DNA of 64,000 bases. Source: JAZIHH01 sp036678685. Its GTDB lineage: Bacteria; Bacillota; UBA4882; UBA10575. Below the pieces are notes generated by a model, which did no database searches, was not told the DNA's origin, and saw only the letters and a program-made list of their open reading frames with translations. Made by a program: the position numbers and the translations under genes. The stretch is from assembly GCA_036678685.1 (NCBI GenBank), contig JAZIHH010000034.1, positions 1-64,000 of the forward strand. The letters run 5' to 3'. This document shows positions 29,113 to 37,586 of this stretch, piece by piece (the stretch's first letter is position 1; the number at the start of each line of letters is the position of its first letter).

Positions 29113-30840
29113 TCAGCCGGGGCGAAATGCCGGCAACCGCCGCCAAAAAGGACGTCCCTGGGCCGGCAGGTAAACCAGGATCATAACCTCCCGCGCCTCC
29201 AAAGTCTCCGGATCAACGCTTAAGCGTAAAAGCCTGCCCCGGCGTTGCAGCTCCCGGGGGGAATATCCGGACAGGGGTTCCGGCAAGGATCGCCGGTACC
29301 CGTCTTCCTGGAGCATCTGACGGAATTTTTCTTGCCATTCCGGGGAATCCGGGGGGCGCCACGGGGTTTTACTCCCTTCCCCTCCCGCCAGGTAAAAATC
29401 GAGGGTCAAAAGGTCCCGCAACGCTCCGGCAGAGCGGTGAAAGAAGGGCAAAGTCTGCAGGTAAGCCCAGAGGATCTCATACAGGCGGGCCGGCTTCATG
29501 TTCTTGCCGGCCAGCCCCTTTTCCTCCCAGAAAGCGGCGAGGCCGTTATAAAACTCCCAAGGCGTGCCGCCGGCTTTTTGCCGCAAAAAAGCGAGGGTAT
29601 AACAGAAACGCCGGGAATTGTAGTATTTCCCCAGTATCTCCTCGATGATTTTTAAGCGCCGGAGATCGTTATACGAAAGCCACCGGTTGGCCAAAATCTC
29701 ATAGGGCGGGACGCGGGTGAACTGATAGCCGTATTCGGCGGCTTTTTCCCGTAAGGGCGAACCCTTGAGGAGTTTTAAAAACCCCAGCTGAATCTCATCG
29801 GGTTGCAGACGGTAAGTCCAATCAAAGGATTTGGCCAGGGAAGCCGGGTCTTCGCCGGGGAGACCGGCCAAAAGGTCCAAATGGAGAAAGACTTTTCTCC
29901 CTTCAACTAGCTGCCGGATGTTGCGGCCGAGTTTTTCCGGGCTGTAAAACCGGTTGACCGCCCTCGCCGCCGCCCGGCAGGTGGTTTGCACGCCGATTTC
30001 CAGACGGAAACGGCCGGCCGGCGCCCGGTTGAGAAAGTCGATCATCTCCCGGTCCATTAATTCGCCCACCATTTCCAGGTGAAAAACGGTCCCTTCCCCG
30101 CGGTCCGCCATGAATTCCAGGAGGGCCATGGCCCTTTCCCGGTCCAGGTTAAAAGTACGGTCCACCAGTTTCACCACTGGGGTGCCCGCCTCAATAAACC
30201 GGGTTAAATCATTTTTCACCCTCTCCAGGGGAAGGTAACGGACGGGCGTCTTCTCCCACCCGGAAAGACAGTAGGCGCAGTTGAAAAGGCACCCCCGGGA
30301 CGATTCGTAATAAACCAGGCGGTTGCCGAAAGCCGCCAGTTCTTCTTCTTCGTAGGGAAAAGGCCACTCCTCCAGGGGCGGGCGCGGGGGGTTGACCCGG
30401 ACTTCTTCCCCTTCCCGGAAAACAAGTCCGCGGATGTTTTCGGGGCTCCCCTCGCCTTTTAACAAGAAGCCCAGCAGTTCCCGGAAAGTCTCCTCCCCTT
30501 CCCCCCGGACGATGTAGTCGATAGCGGGTTCCACCGCCATCAACTCGGCAGCAGAGGCCCCCGCCTCCGGCCCGCCCAAGACAATTACGGTCCCGGGCGC
30601 GACTTTTTTCAACCGGTCCGCCAATTCCAGGGTAAAATGGAGGTTCCAAATGTTGACGGAAAAGGCCGCCACCCGCGGGCGCAAAAGGTAAATCCGGTTC
30701 AATACCCAGTCCATATGTTGGTTGATATTAAACTCCTCCACCCGGATCCCGGGAAACTCCGGCCGGCAGAAAGACCTGAGCGCATAGAGGGCAAGGGAGG
30801 TATGAATGTATTTGGCATTGGCCGCCGCCAATAAAACCAT
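29113..30840 (-). CDS. B12-binding radical SAM protein (DUF4080)
   Basis: 575 residues. N-terminal cobalamin-binding domain (MVLLAAANAKYIHTSLALYA to VIVLGGPEAGASA, ~1-130), then a radical SAM core with the cluster cysteines in SRGCLFNCAYCLSGWEK, and a C-terminal DUF4080 part from ~370. This subgroup of the MiaB/BchE-like B12 radical SAM enzymes is widespread in clostridia with no proven reaction. ATG 30840 with AAAGGT upstream. A GC-rich hairpin followed by T-rich sequence (29088-29122) may terminate it. Confidence 0.85.
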   Translation of the reverse strand: MVLLAAANAKYIHTSLALYALRSFCRPEFPGIRVEEFNINQHMDWVLNRIYLLRPRVAAFSVNIWNLHFTLELADRLKKVAPGTVIVLGGPEAGASAAELMAVEPAIDYIVRGEGEETFRELLGFLLKGEGSPENIRGLVFREGEEVRVNPPRPPLEEWPFPYEEEELAAFGNRLVYYESSRGCLFNCAYCLSGWEKTPVRYLPLERVKNDLTRFIEAGTPVVKLVDRTFNLDRERAMALLEFMADRGEGTVFHLEMVGELMDREMIDFLNRAPAGRFRLEIGVQTTCRAAARAVNRFYSPEKLGRNIRQLVEGRKVFLHLDLLAGLPGEDPASLAKSFDWTYRLQPDEIQLGFLKLLKGSPLREKAAEYGYQFTRVPPYEILANRWLSYNDLRRLKIIEEILGKYYNSRRFCYTLAFLRQKAGGTPWEFYNGLAAFWEEKGLAGKNMKPARLYEILWAYLQTLPFFHRSAGALRDLLTLDFYLAGGEGSKTPWRPPDSPEWQEKFRQMLQEDGYRRSLPEPLSGYSPRELQRRGRLLRLSVDPETLEAREVMILVYLPAQGRPFWRRLPAFRPG

Positions 30841-30942
30841 AGAGGCACAACCTTTTTTATGTCATAGTTCTTTTCTTATAGTTCTTTTATTTTATTGGTT
30901 TGGACGCCCCGGAAACGGGATCCTTATCAACGGGATCGCCGG

Positions 30943-30966
30943 CGCCCGGCCCGGCCGGGCCGGGCG
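30943..30966. repeat. 24-base perfect GC palindrome after leuA
   Basis: CGCCCGGCCCGG is followed directly by its reverse complement, centred between 30954 and 30955, 12 bases beyond the leuA stop. There is no T run, so it is not a standard terminator, but it could protect or end the leuA transcript. Confidence 0.6.
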
Positions 30967-30977
30967 GACGGAACCGC

Positions 30978-32495
30978 TTATTGCCGGGCCTCCTCCTGGG
31001 CGATCTTGTTGAGCGCATTCATGTACGCGCGGGCGCTGGCCTCGATGACGTCGGTGGAGACACCCCGGCCGCCGTAGGTTCTCCCTCCGTATTCGACGCG
31101 GACCGTCACTTCGCCCAGGGCGTCCTTGCCCGCGGTAACCGCCTGGATATTATAGTCCTTTAAGGTCAAACCCAAACCGGTGATCCGTTCCAGGGCGTGG
31201 TAGAGAGCATCCACCGGCCCGTCGCCGCAGGCCGCTTCCTGCAGCACCCGGCTGCCGTTTTTCACCCGTACCGTAGCCGTAGGCGTGGTGCTGTTACCGC
31301 TGACCACATGGAAATATTCCAGTGAATAGACGTCTTCCACTTGCGAAAGTTCCCCGCGGACCAGGGCCTCCAGGTCCTTTTCGGTGATCTCTTTTTTCTT
31401 GTCCGCCACTTCTATAAAGCGTTCATAGGCTTTCTCCAGTTCTTCTTTTCCCAAGTGGTAACCCAATTCCTCCAGACGCTCCCTAAAGGCATGCCGTCCG
31501 GAGTGTTTGCCCAGCACCAGGCGGCTGGAAGGAAGACCGACGGACTGTGGGGTCATAATTTCGTAAGTCAGCGGGTTTTTCAACATCCCGTCCTGGTGAA
31601 TCCCTGACTCATGGGCGAAGGCGTTGGCCCCGACCACCGCTTTGTTGTCTTGCACCAGTGTGCCGGTAAGGGCGGAAACCAGCCGGCTGGTGCGGTAGAT
31701 TTGTTCCGTGACCACCCCGGAGGCTTCGGCCTGAAAATATTCCCGCCGCGTCCGAAGGGCCATAACCACCTCTTCCAGGGCGGCGTTACCGGCCCGTTCC
31801 CCCAGGCCGTTGATGGTGCATTCCACCTGGTCGGCGCCGTTGCGCACCGCCGCCAGGGAATTGGCGACCGCCATCCCCAAATCGTTATGGCAATGCACGG
31901 AAAGAAGGACTTTTTCGATCCCGGGGGTATTTTCTTTGACGTAACGCACCAGGCGGCCGAATTCCTCCGGGACCGAGTAACCCACGGTATCGGCGATATT
32001 AATCACCTTGGCCCCGGCTTTGATTACTTCCCCGAAAATCCGGCAAAGGAAGTCCCATTCGCTCCGGGTGGCATCCTCGGCGGAAAATTCCACCTCCGGG
32101 CAGAGTTTGGCCGCCTGCTTCACTGCGGCCACGGCCATTTCCACCACTTCATCAGGTTTTTTTCTCAGTTTATACTTCATATGAATAGGAGAAGTACCAA
32201 TAAAAGTGTGGATATAGGGCCGCTCGGCGGCTTTCACCGCTTCCCAGGCCATTTCTATATCGCGGGGTACCGCCCGCGCCAGCGAGCAGATGGCCGGTCC
32301 TTTTACTTTCTCCGCAATCATTTTTATCCCCTGAAAATCACCGGGCGAGACCACGGCAAACCCCGCTTCGATCACATCCACCTGTAGCCTGGCCAGTTGC
32401 CGGGCGATCTCCAGTTTCTCATCAACATTAAGGTTAATGCCTGCGGCCTGTTCACCGTCGCGCAGGGTGGTGTCGAAAATACGGATCCTCTTCAT
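30978..32495 (-). CDS. leuA: 2-isopropylmalate synthase
   Basis: First committed step of leucine synthesis: acetyl-CoA plus 2-ketoisovalerate. 505 residues: HMGL-like barrel with IRIFDTTLRDGEQAAGINL, metal-binding HCHNDLGMAVANSLA, GLGERAGNAALEEV and GANAFAHESGIHQDGMLK, then the C-terminal LeuA allosteric domain (~365-500) that gives leucine feedback. ATG 32495 with GGAAAGGAGAG upstream. A long T-box leader precedes it, so transcription should respond to uncharged tRNA. Confidence 0.96.
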   Translation of the reverse strand: MKRIRIFDTTLRDGEQAAGINLNVDEKLEIARQLARLQVDVIEAGFAVVSPGDFQGIKMIAEKVKGPAICSLARAVPRDIEMAWEAVKAAERPYIHTFIGTSPIHMKYKLRKKPDEVVEMAVAAVKQAAKLCPEVEFSAEDATRSEWDFLCRIFGEVIKAGAKVINIADTVGYSVPEEFGRLVRYVKENTPGIEKVLLSVHCHNDLGMAVANSLAAVRNGADQVECTINGLGERAGNAALEEVVMALRTRREYFQAEASGVVTEQIYRTSRLVSALTGTLVQDNKAVVGANAFAHESGIHQDGMLKNPLTYEIMTPQSVGLPSSRLVLGKHSGRHAFRERLEELGYHLGKEELEKAYERFIEVADKKKEITEKDLEALVRGELSQVEDVYSLEYFHVVSGNSTTPTATVRVKNGSRVLQEAACGDGPVDALYHALERITGLGLTLKDYNIQAVTAGKDALGEVTVRVEYGGRTYGGRGVSTDVIEASARAYMNALNKIAQEEARQ

Positions 32496-32539
32496 TTATC
32501 TTTCTCTCCTTTCCATTATCTCATATTTAATGTTAATAC

Positions 32540-32962
32540 AAAACCCCCCGTCCCCAATAGGGACGAGGGGTATCGTGGTACCACCCTATTTTCCTGCTCC
32601 CTCACGGGACCAGGCTCACCGGGTAAAAATCACACCACGCAGGTTATGATTCCACCCTTCGCTGTAACGGGCCGGATCGCACACGCGTTTTATGCATTTA
32701 AACTCCGCTTTTACGAGTTTTCAGACGTGCATTCCACGCGTATATTGATCCCCCGGCGCAGGCTACTAGGGCTTCCCACTGGCGGACTGTACAAGCGCGA
32801 CAAATAATCATTGTGCACATCGTACATTTTAGCCGGTTTCACCTGCACGGCTCGCAAGGGGAGTTCGGAGAGACTCCGGCGCCGGTTCGCACCACCCACC
32901 GGCTCTCTGCCGCCGTGTTTTTCTCCTACTGGTCCTTGTCATCGCCTTTTCCGGTTAAGTTT
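32540..32962 (-). promoter_or_regulatory. T-box riboswitch leader of leuA (enlarged)
   Basis: The reverse complement has T-box stem I features (CAGAGAGCCGGTGG and GGTGCGAACCGGC), a CGAACTCC element whose CUC would be a Leu specifier, the T-box sequence AGGGTGGTACCACG (complement at ~32574-32587), and a terminator CCCTCGTCCC/GGGACGGGGGG followed by T's (~32541-32572). From +1 to terminator it is ~425 bases against ~285 for the serA and ilvB leaders here. The extra part includes a long hairpin formed by two ACGCGT-containing arms (~32681-32741). Confidence 0.9.
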
Positions 32963-32968
32963 TCTAAT

Positions 32969-32997
32969 ATTATACGCAACGCACCAGGCCTTGTCAA
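32969..32997 (-). promoter_or_regulatory. leuA promoter
   Basis: TTGACA (32992-32997) and TATAAT (32969-32974) with a 17-base spacer: a full consensus sigma-A promoter. The insertion sequence ends only ~19 bases upstream of the -35 box. Confidence 0.85.
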
Positions 32998-33015
32998 GGA
33001 ATATTTATGAATAGA

Positions 33016-34565
33016 TAGTGTCAAGACACTGTAGATTTTTTTGAACCTCACATCAATGATCTTGCCATCAAACTGCATTTTGTTTATTTAAAGCTTTTAA
33101 AGCAATTCTTGTTGGATTACTACCACTGCTGAAAAGTGGAATATTATTGTGATATCCTTTCCCCAATAATTTAGTATGCTTTAAGCGTTTTAGCTCTTTA
33201 TGAATTACGTCCTTGATTTCAACAATAATTGGAGTTGGGGTTTTTGCCTCCAGGTATTGTTTGCTAATTGACTCACCATTAGCCTTGGCCACTCGCATAT
33301 TAGCCATTTTCTCCGCCCCTTGCAGACTCCAAGCCATTGGGCGACTACTGAGCCTGGCGGCCAAAATATGGCTAACATGGCCCTCAGCGCTACAGCTTAC
33401 GTGGGGGTTTTTCACGGCGTTTTCTATTCCATCCCAGTTGTGCTTCACATATTTGATGGTATCAATAATCCTTTTTTGTCGTGGCTGTTCTTCAGCGCGG
33501 TTTAAAGCTTCATCAAGACGCGCCAGGACTTTCTGTTTGTTTAATGACTTAATCCCCCAGTATAACGGCTTTCTTAGTTCCGGAGCATGAGCGGTGGCCA
33601 TTAGAATATATTTCGCCAGGTGAAATCGGTCTAAGATAAAGATGGCTCCGGGGATGTATTCCATCCCTTGGCGGATCCAAAGAGCCCCGTCTCCAGATAG
33701 GTAAATCCGCTTAATACTTGAAAGTTCATAATTGGCTTCAAGGTAATCTAATACTCTCCACCATAGTTCTTCCGGTTTCTCTTTGACGCTGGTAAAGTAC
33801 TTCACTCGTTTTAACCGACGACGAGGATAATCCTCGATTCCTTCGTGGACATAAACCAGCCGGGCCTGCGTTCCTTTACGCCCTTTAACTTTGATGTGGT
33901 CTTCATCAGCTTCTATGTATAACTCGGAAACACGTCTTTTGGCTTGCGGTAATGGTTCGATTTTAGGGTTGAACTCTTTAACGCATAACGCTACTGTTTG
34001 CCTGCTAACCTTTAATACGGGATTATCCTTGCTGGCGTGGATAGTAGCCGCTTCATACGACATTCCAGTTGCTGCTTCCACAAGTTCAGCCTTTAAAGTT
34101 ACCCCTACGCGCATGTGGGGAGTGACACCAATTTGTTTGTCAACCAGGTAGGCATATTCTTTGCTTTCTCTATGTCGGTAATAGCTCCGGTGGTAGACGA
34201 TCGGACCAAAAAGGGTTAATAGCTCTTTCCGGTCGTCTTTTCGAACGCGCTTCCAGTTCGGGTCTTGCTTTGCATCCTCTTCAACCTTTTGCTTTAGGGC
34301 TTCAATGACATATTCCAATAAATCGCACCCCAGGCCATCAAGCTCTTTCTTTAATCGAAGTTCAAAACTATGATAGTCGGTTTTACCATCTAATACAGTA
34401 AAAATTCTTTCTACAACCGAAAGGATTTTTTCTTCTACTAAACGAACTAAGTCCATGAGGAACCTCTGCCTCCTTCGGGGGGTATTCATTCTTGCCGAAT
34501 GTGAGGTTCCTCTTCTCTTTTAGTAAAGATATCTCCTCCATAAAATCTACAGTAATTTTACACTA
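33016..34565 (-). mobile_element. ISLre2-family insertion sequence
   Basis: An intact transposase gene flanked by imperfect inverted ends: TAGTGTCAAGACACTGTAGA at 33016 and, reversed, TAGTGTAAAATTACTGTAGA ending at 34565, 5 mismatches in 20 and then TTTT on both sides. AATATTT occurs on both flanks (33000-33006 and 34573-34579) and may mark the target duplication if the element is a few bases longer. Base composition is more AT-rich than the neighbours. It sits between the leuA promoter and the lipoprotein gene. Confidence 0.85.
33068..34489 (-). CDS. ISLre2-family transposase
   Basis: 473 residues, apparently intact. Typical features: RVRKDDRKELLTLFGPIVYHRSYYRH, a metal-site region YIEADEDHIKVKGRKG, LSGDGALWIRQGMEYIPGA and FILDRFHLAKYI, and CSAEGHVSHILAARLSSRPMAWS near the end. 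The open frame starts at 34489, but ATG 34456 (MDLVRLVEEK) has AAGGAGG upstream and sits at the foot of a GAGGAACCTC/GAGGTTCCTC hairpin that would hide it in read-through transcripts, so 34456 may be the true start. Confidence 0.93.
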   Translation of the reverse strand: MNTPRRRQRFLMDLVRLVEEKILSVVERIFTVLDGKTDYHSFELRLKKELDGLGCDLLEYVIEALKQKVEEDAKQDPNWKRVRKDDRKELLTLFGPIVYHRSYYRHRESKEYAYLVDKQIGVTPHMRVGVTLKAELVEAATGMSYEAATIHASKDNPVLKVSRQTVALCVKEFNPKIEPLPQAKRRVSELYIEADEDHIKVKGRKGTQARLVYVHEGIEDYPRRRLKRVKYFTSVKEKPEELWWRVLDYLEANYELSSIKRIYLSGDGALWIRQGMEYIPGAIFILDRFHLAKYILMATAHAPELRKPLYWGIKSLNKQKVLARLDEALNRAEEQPRQKRIIDTIKYVKHNWDGIENAVKNPHVSCSAEGHVSHILAARLSSRPMAWSLQGAEKMANMRVAKANGESISKQYLEAKTPTPIIVEIKDVIHKELKRLKHTKLLGKGYHNNIPLFSSGSNPTRIALKALNKQNAV

Positions 34566-34584
34566 ACTTATAAATATTTCTCTT

Positions 34585-35163
34585 TTAAATATGCGATCTT
34601 TTGTTTATCCCGGTTTTCTTTAAGGCGTTTACGACAGCCAACATATAGCGATATCCTAAATCCCCAACACTACCAAATGAGCATGAATGAAAACCTTTAC
34701 TGCTTCCGGTAAATACCGGCCCGCTGGTCTTGTTGTCATAGAGATAACAGGTGAGAGAAACATGAAACTCTTCAATGAGTTCAATATCAAAGGAAAAAAC
34801 TCCTTTTTTTACAGTTCTAGACCCAAAATCGAGCTGTATATCATCCAAATCGATGACCAGTAAATAGTCAAGACCGAGTTCTTGCATTAATCGCCACCTG
34901 TTTTCCTGCTTTGTCGATGGGCCATACTTTTCTATAATTTCCGGGTGAATTGCCGTGACATCCATTTTTTTGTTCTTCATAATATATTTTACCAGATGAT
35001 CATTGATATAACTGCCGGAAACCATACTGGTTTCATCCAAGACATTTACTTCTATGCCAATTTTTTCTCCCGCGTATTTACTTAAAAAATTATCCGCACA
35101 GCCCATAATAAATAAGCTGCTTGCCAACAATAAAATTGCCAAGATGGGTCTCCTAAAATTCAT
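34585..35163 (-). CDS. Predicted lipoprotein, unknown function
   Basis: 192 residues from ATG 35163 (MNFRRP; GGGAGG 13 bases upstream; GTG 35175 in frame is also possible). The signal peptide ends in the lipobox LFIMGC. The mature part has alternating strands and helices (DYLLVIDLDDIQLDFGS, FHVSLTCYLYDNKTSGPVF) reminiscent of small envelope lipoproteins, but I recognise no family. It is clearly more AT-rich than the genes around it and lies beside an insertion sequence, so may be an acquired gene. Confidence 0.65.
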   Translation of the reverse strand: MNFRRPILAILLLASSLFIMGCADNFLSKYAGEKIGIEVNVLDETSMVSGSYINDHLVKYIMKNKKMDVTAIHPEIIEKYGPSTKQENRWRLMQELGLDYLLVIDLDDIQLDFGSRTVKKGVFSFDIELIEEFHVSLTCYLYDNKTSGPVFTGSSKGFHSCSFGSVGDLGYRYMLAVVNALKKTGINKRSHI

Positions 35164-35318
35164 TACCTTCTTCACTCCTCCCGTAATATACTCTGGGTAC
35201 CTTGAAGATGGGTTGTTTGTTTTTGGTCTTTTTGTAAGTATGGTTTATACACGCTAATAATATCCATTTTCACCAATTGTTACATGTAATTATGCAGCTA
35301 TCGTATTTTATCTGTCAA

Positions 35319-35358
35319 GATAAAAAGGGCCCGGAGTTGTTAAACTCCGGGCCCTTTT
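35319..35358 (-). terminator. Terminator of serA (symmetrical)
   Basis: AAAAGGGCCCGGAGTT (35323-35338) pairs with AACTCCGGGCCCTTTT (35343-35358), loop of four, with a run of T on the minus strand. It lies 11 bases beyond serA. Confidence 0.88.
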
Positions 35359-35369
35359 GGGCTGCCAGC

Positions 35370-36953
35370 CTATAATTTCACCAGGCAGGCGTTTTTGATC
35401 CCGTCTACTTCTTCAATCTGTTTAAGCAACGGTTCCGGGACTGGACTATCCACTGTCATCGTCATGATCGCCGTGCCACCGACTTCTTTCCGCCCTACCT
35501 GCATAAAGGCGATGTTGATTCCGGCGGCGCCCAAAATGGTTCCCACCCGGCCGATTATTCCCGGCCGGTCGATATGGGGGGCGATAATCAAGTTCCCCTC
35601 GGGGACCACATCAAAATGGTAACCGTCGATCTCCACGATCCGCTCTTGTTTTTCCCGGAAGAGGGTCCCGGCCACCGCGTATTCCTTTCCCGCCGAAAAG
35701 GCCCGGATCTTAATCCGGTTGCTGTAATCCTTGTCCACCTTTTCTTTTCGTTCGCCAATTTTAATTCCCCTCTGGTCGGCCAGCACAGAGGCGTTGACTA
35801 TATTCACTTCCTCTTCCAGTACCGGCTGGAGAATCCCTTTGAGGACCAGGTTGGTCAGGGGCGCGAAATCGTAAGCGGCGATCTCCCCGGAATACTCGAC
35901 CTCCACCCTTTCCAGTCTTCCTTTGGCCAGCTGAACCACGAGCATCCCCAGTTTTTCCGCTAAATTAAAATACGGGCGCAGGATATTCAAAACTTCCGGC
36001 GGAACACTCGGAATATTCACCGCATTTTTGAAAGGCTCTCCCTTCAACGCGCGGCTCATTTCTTTGGCCACATCTACCGCCACGTTTTCCTGGGCCTCCC
36101 GGGTGGAGGCGCCCAGGTGAGGAGTGACTATAACCTGCGGGAGAGCCAGTAGTCGCTGACAGGTGGGAGGTTCCTGACTGAAAACATCCAAGGCCACCCC
36201 GGCCACGTGCCCGGCCTCCACCGCATCGGCCAGTGCTTCTTCATCGATAATACCCCCGCGGGCGCAGTTGATGATCCGTACTCCCTTTTTGGTCTTTTTT
36301 AAAGTTTCGGCGTTCAACAACCCTCTGGTTTCATCCGTCAACGGCGTGTGGATGGTGATAAAATCCGCCTCCGCCAGCAAGGTTTCCATTTCGACCAAGC
36401 GAACCCCGATTTCAGCCGCTTTTTCCGCGGTCAGGAACGGATCCGCAGCAAGAATGGTCATACCCATGGCCTGCATCCGCCGGGCCACTTCCTTGCCGAT
36501 CCGGCCCATGCCAATTATTCCCAGGACCTTACCGTTGACCTCTACGCCGGTAAATTTCTTCCGGTCCCAGTTCCCTTGTTTTAACATGGCGTGGGCCTGA
36601 GGAATATTACGCGCCAGGGCCATGAGCATGGCCACTGTATGTTCGGCTGTGGAGATGGTATTCCCGTCCGGGGCGTTCATAACAATGATTCCTTTGCGGG
36701 TGGCGGCGTTGACGTCAATATTGTCCACCCCTACGCCGGCGCGTCCGATCACCTTCAAGTTGTCGGCGGCGGCGATTACCTCGGCCGTCACCTTGGTTTG
36801 GCTGCGTACAATCATTCCTTGGTATTGGGAAATAATCTTCACCAGTTCTTCCTGTGGCAAAGTCGGAGAAATCTCGGCCTTAATTCCGTTTTCCTCCAAA
36901 ACCGCCACTGCTTTTTCGGAGACATTGTCCAGTACGAGGACTTTCATTTTCAT
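35370..36953 (-). CDS. serA: D-3-phosphoglycerate dehydrogenase
   Basis: First step of serine synthesis from 3-phosphoglycerate. 527 residues: catalytic domain with VIGRAGVGVDNIDVNAATRK, NAD site LGIIGMGRIGKEVARRMQA, catalytic His region PHLGASTREAQENVAVDVAK, then the intervening ASB domain and a C-terminal ACT domain (IAPHIDRPGIIGRVGTILGA) for feedback control. ATG 36953 has AAGGGGG upstream; a second ATG two codons on is possible. Preceded by its own T-box leader. Confidence 0.96.
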   Translation of the reverse strand: MKMKVLVLDNVSEKAVAVLEENGIKAEISPTLPQEELVKIISQYQGMIVRSQTKVTAEVIAAADNLKVIGRAGVGVDNIDVNAATRKGIIVMNAPDGNTISTAEHTVAMLMALARNIPQAHAMLKQGNWDRKKFTGVEVNGKVLGIIGMGRIGKEVARRMQAMGMTILAADPFLTAEKAAEIGVRLVEMETLLAEADFITIHTPLTDETRGLLNAETLKKTKKGVRIINCARGGIIDEEALADAVEAGHVAGVALDVFSQEPPTCQRLLALPQVIVTPHLGASTREAQENVAVDVAKEMSRALKGEPFKNAVNIPSVPPEVLNILRPYFNLAEKLGMLVVQLAKGRLERVEVEYSGEIAAYDFAPLTNLVLKGILQPVLEEEVNIVNASVLADQRGIKIGERKEKVDKDYSNRIKIRAFSAGKEYAVAGTLFREKQERIVEIDGYHFDVVPEGNLIIAPHIDRPGIIGRVGTILGAAGINIAFMQVGRKEVGGTAIMTMTVDSPVPEPLLKQIEEVDGIKNACLVKL

Positions 36954-36971
36954 CCCTACCCCCTTTGCTAT

Positions 36972-37250
36972 AAAAAAAGGCCTCCAGTCCGTAAGGGACG
37001 AGAGACCCGTGGTGCCACCCTTGTTCTCCCCAACTTCACAGGTGAGGACTTCAGGACACACTGTGTCCCGGCGTAACGTGCCGTACGGCCGGGCTTACTT
37101 GCCACCCCGCGTTCTTTGCCTGTGGTTTCCGCCCGGCAGCTTCAGACCGGGAACCCTCCCGCTTCCAGACCGGCTCGCACCACCCGCCGGCTCTCTTTCC
37201 TTTCCACGAAAGGTTGAAGTCTGTCTTCGCTTTTCGCAATTTTAATTTTA
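36972..37250 (-). promoter_or_regulatory. T-box riboswitch leader of serA
   Basis: Stem I marks AAAGAGAGCCGGCGGGTGG and GGTGCGAGCCGG, T-box sequence AGGGTGGCACCACG (complement ~37007-37020), and terminator TCTCTCGTCCC ... GGACTGGAGGCC followed by seven T (~36972-37005). In the specifier region GGTCTGAAGCTGCC both UCU and AGC, each a serine codon, are candidates. The gene downstream makes serine. Confidence 0.9.
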
Positions 37251-37256
37251 GTCTGT

Positions 37257-37285
37257 ATTATATCCCGCTTCCCGCAAAAAGTCAA
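37257..37285 (-). promoter_or_regulatory. serA promoter
   Basis: TTGACT (37280-37285) and TATAAT (37257-37262), spacer 17. Confidence 0.82.
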
Positions 37286-37391
37286 GAACTAACATTTTAT
37301 TTTTGGCTTAAAATTAAAATCCCCTGATTGAAAAAGGAAAATCCACCGTCTTAATACTTTAAGACTTAAAGTAGAAAAAGAAGCAAAAGAT

Positions 37392-37426
37392 GAGACCTCG
37401 CTCCTTACGGATGTTTGCGAGGTCTT
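37392..37426 (-). terminator. Second hairpin downstream of the ABC transporter
   Basis: GACCTCGC (37394-37401) pairs with GCGAGGTC (37417-37424), followed on the minus strand by a weak T-rich tract. It is a backup to the stronger terminator at 37439-37482. The rest of the 37263-37586 gap shows no gene. Confidence 0.5.
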
Positions 37427-37438
37427 GAAGGTTGACGC

Positions 37439-37482
37439 AAAAATCAAGCCTCCCAATCCCTGACGAATTGAATGGGAGGCTT
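37439..37482 (-). terminator. Terminator of the sugar ABC transporter operon
   Basis: AAGCCTCCCA (from 37446) pairs with TGGGAGGCTT (37473-37482); on the minus strand the stem is followed by GATTTTT. It lies ~105 bases beyond the permease stop. Confidence 0.75.
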
Positions 37483-37586
37483 GTCGCTGAAGTGTATTGG
37501 CCCCTTGCCGTCTGTAGGCCGGGCAAAAATCCTCTGCTAAACAGTTACCAATGATCAAACCGCTAAAATAGCCGGCGGTACAGTAA

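Noticed and set aside
36954..37061. Longer N-terminus for serA
   Set aside because: It would be translated from the T-box terminator region; the family start and RBS are at 36953.
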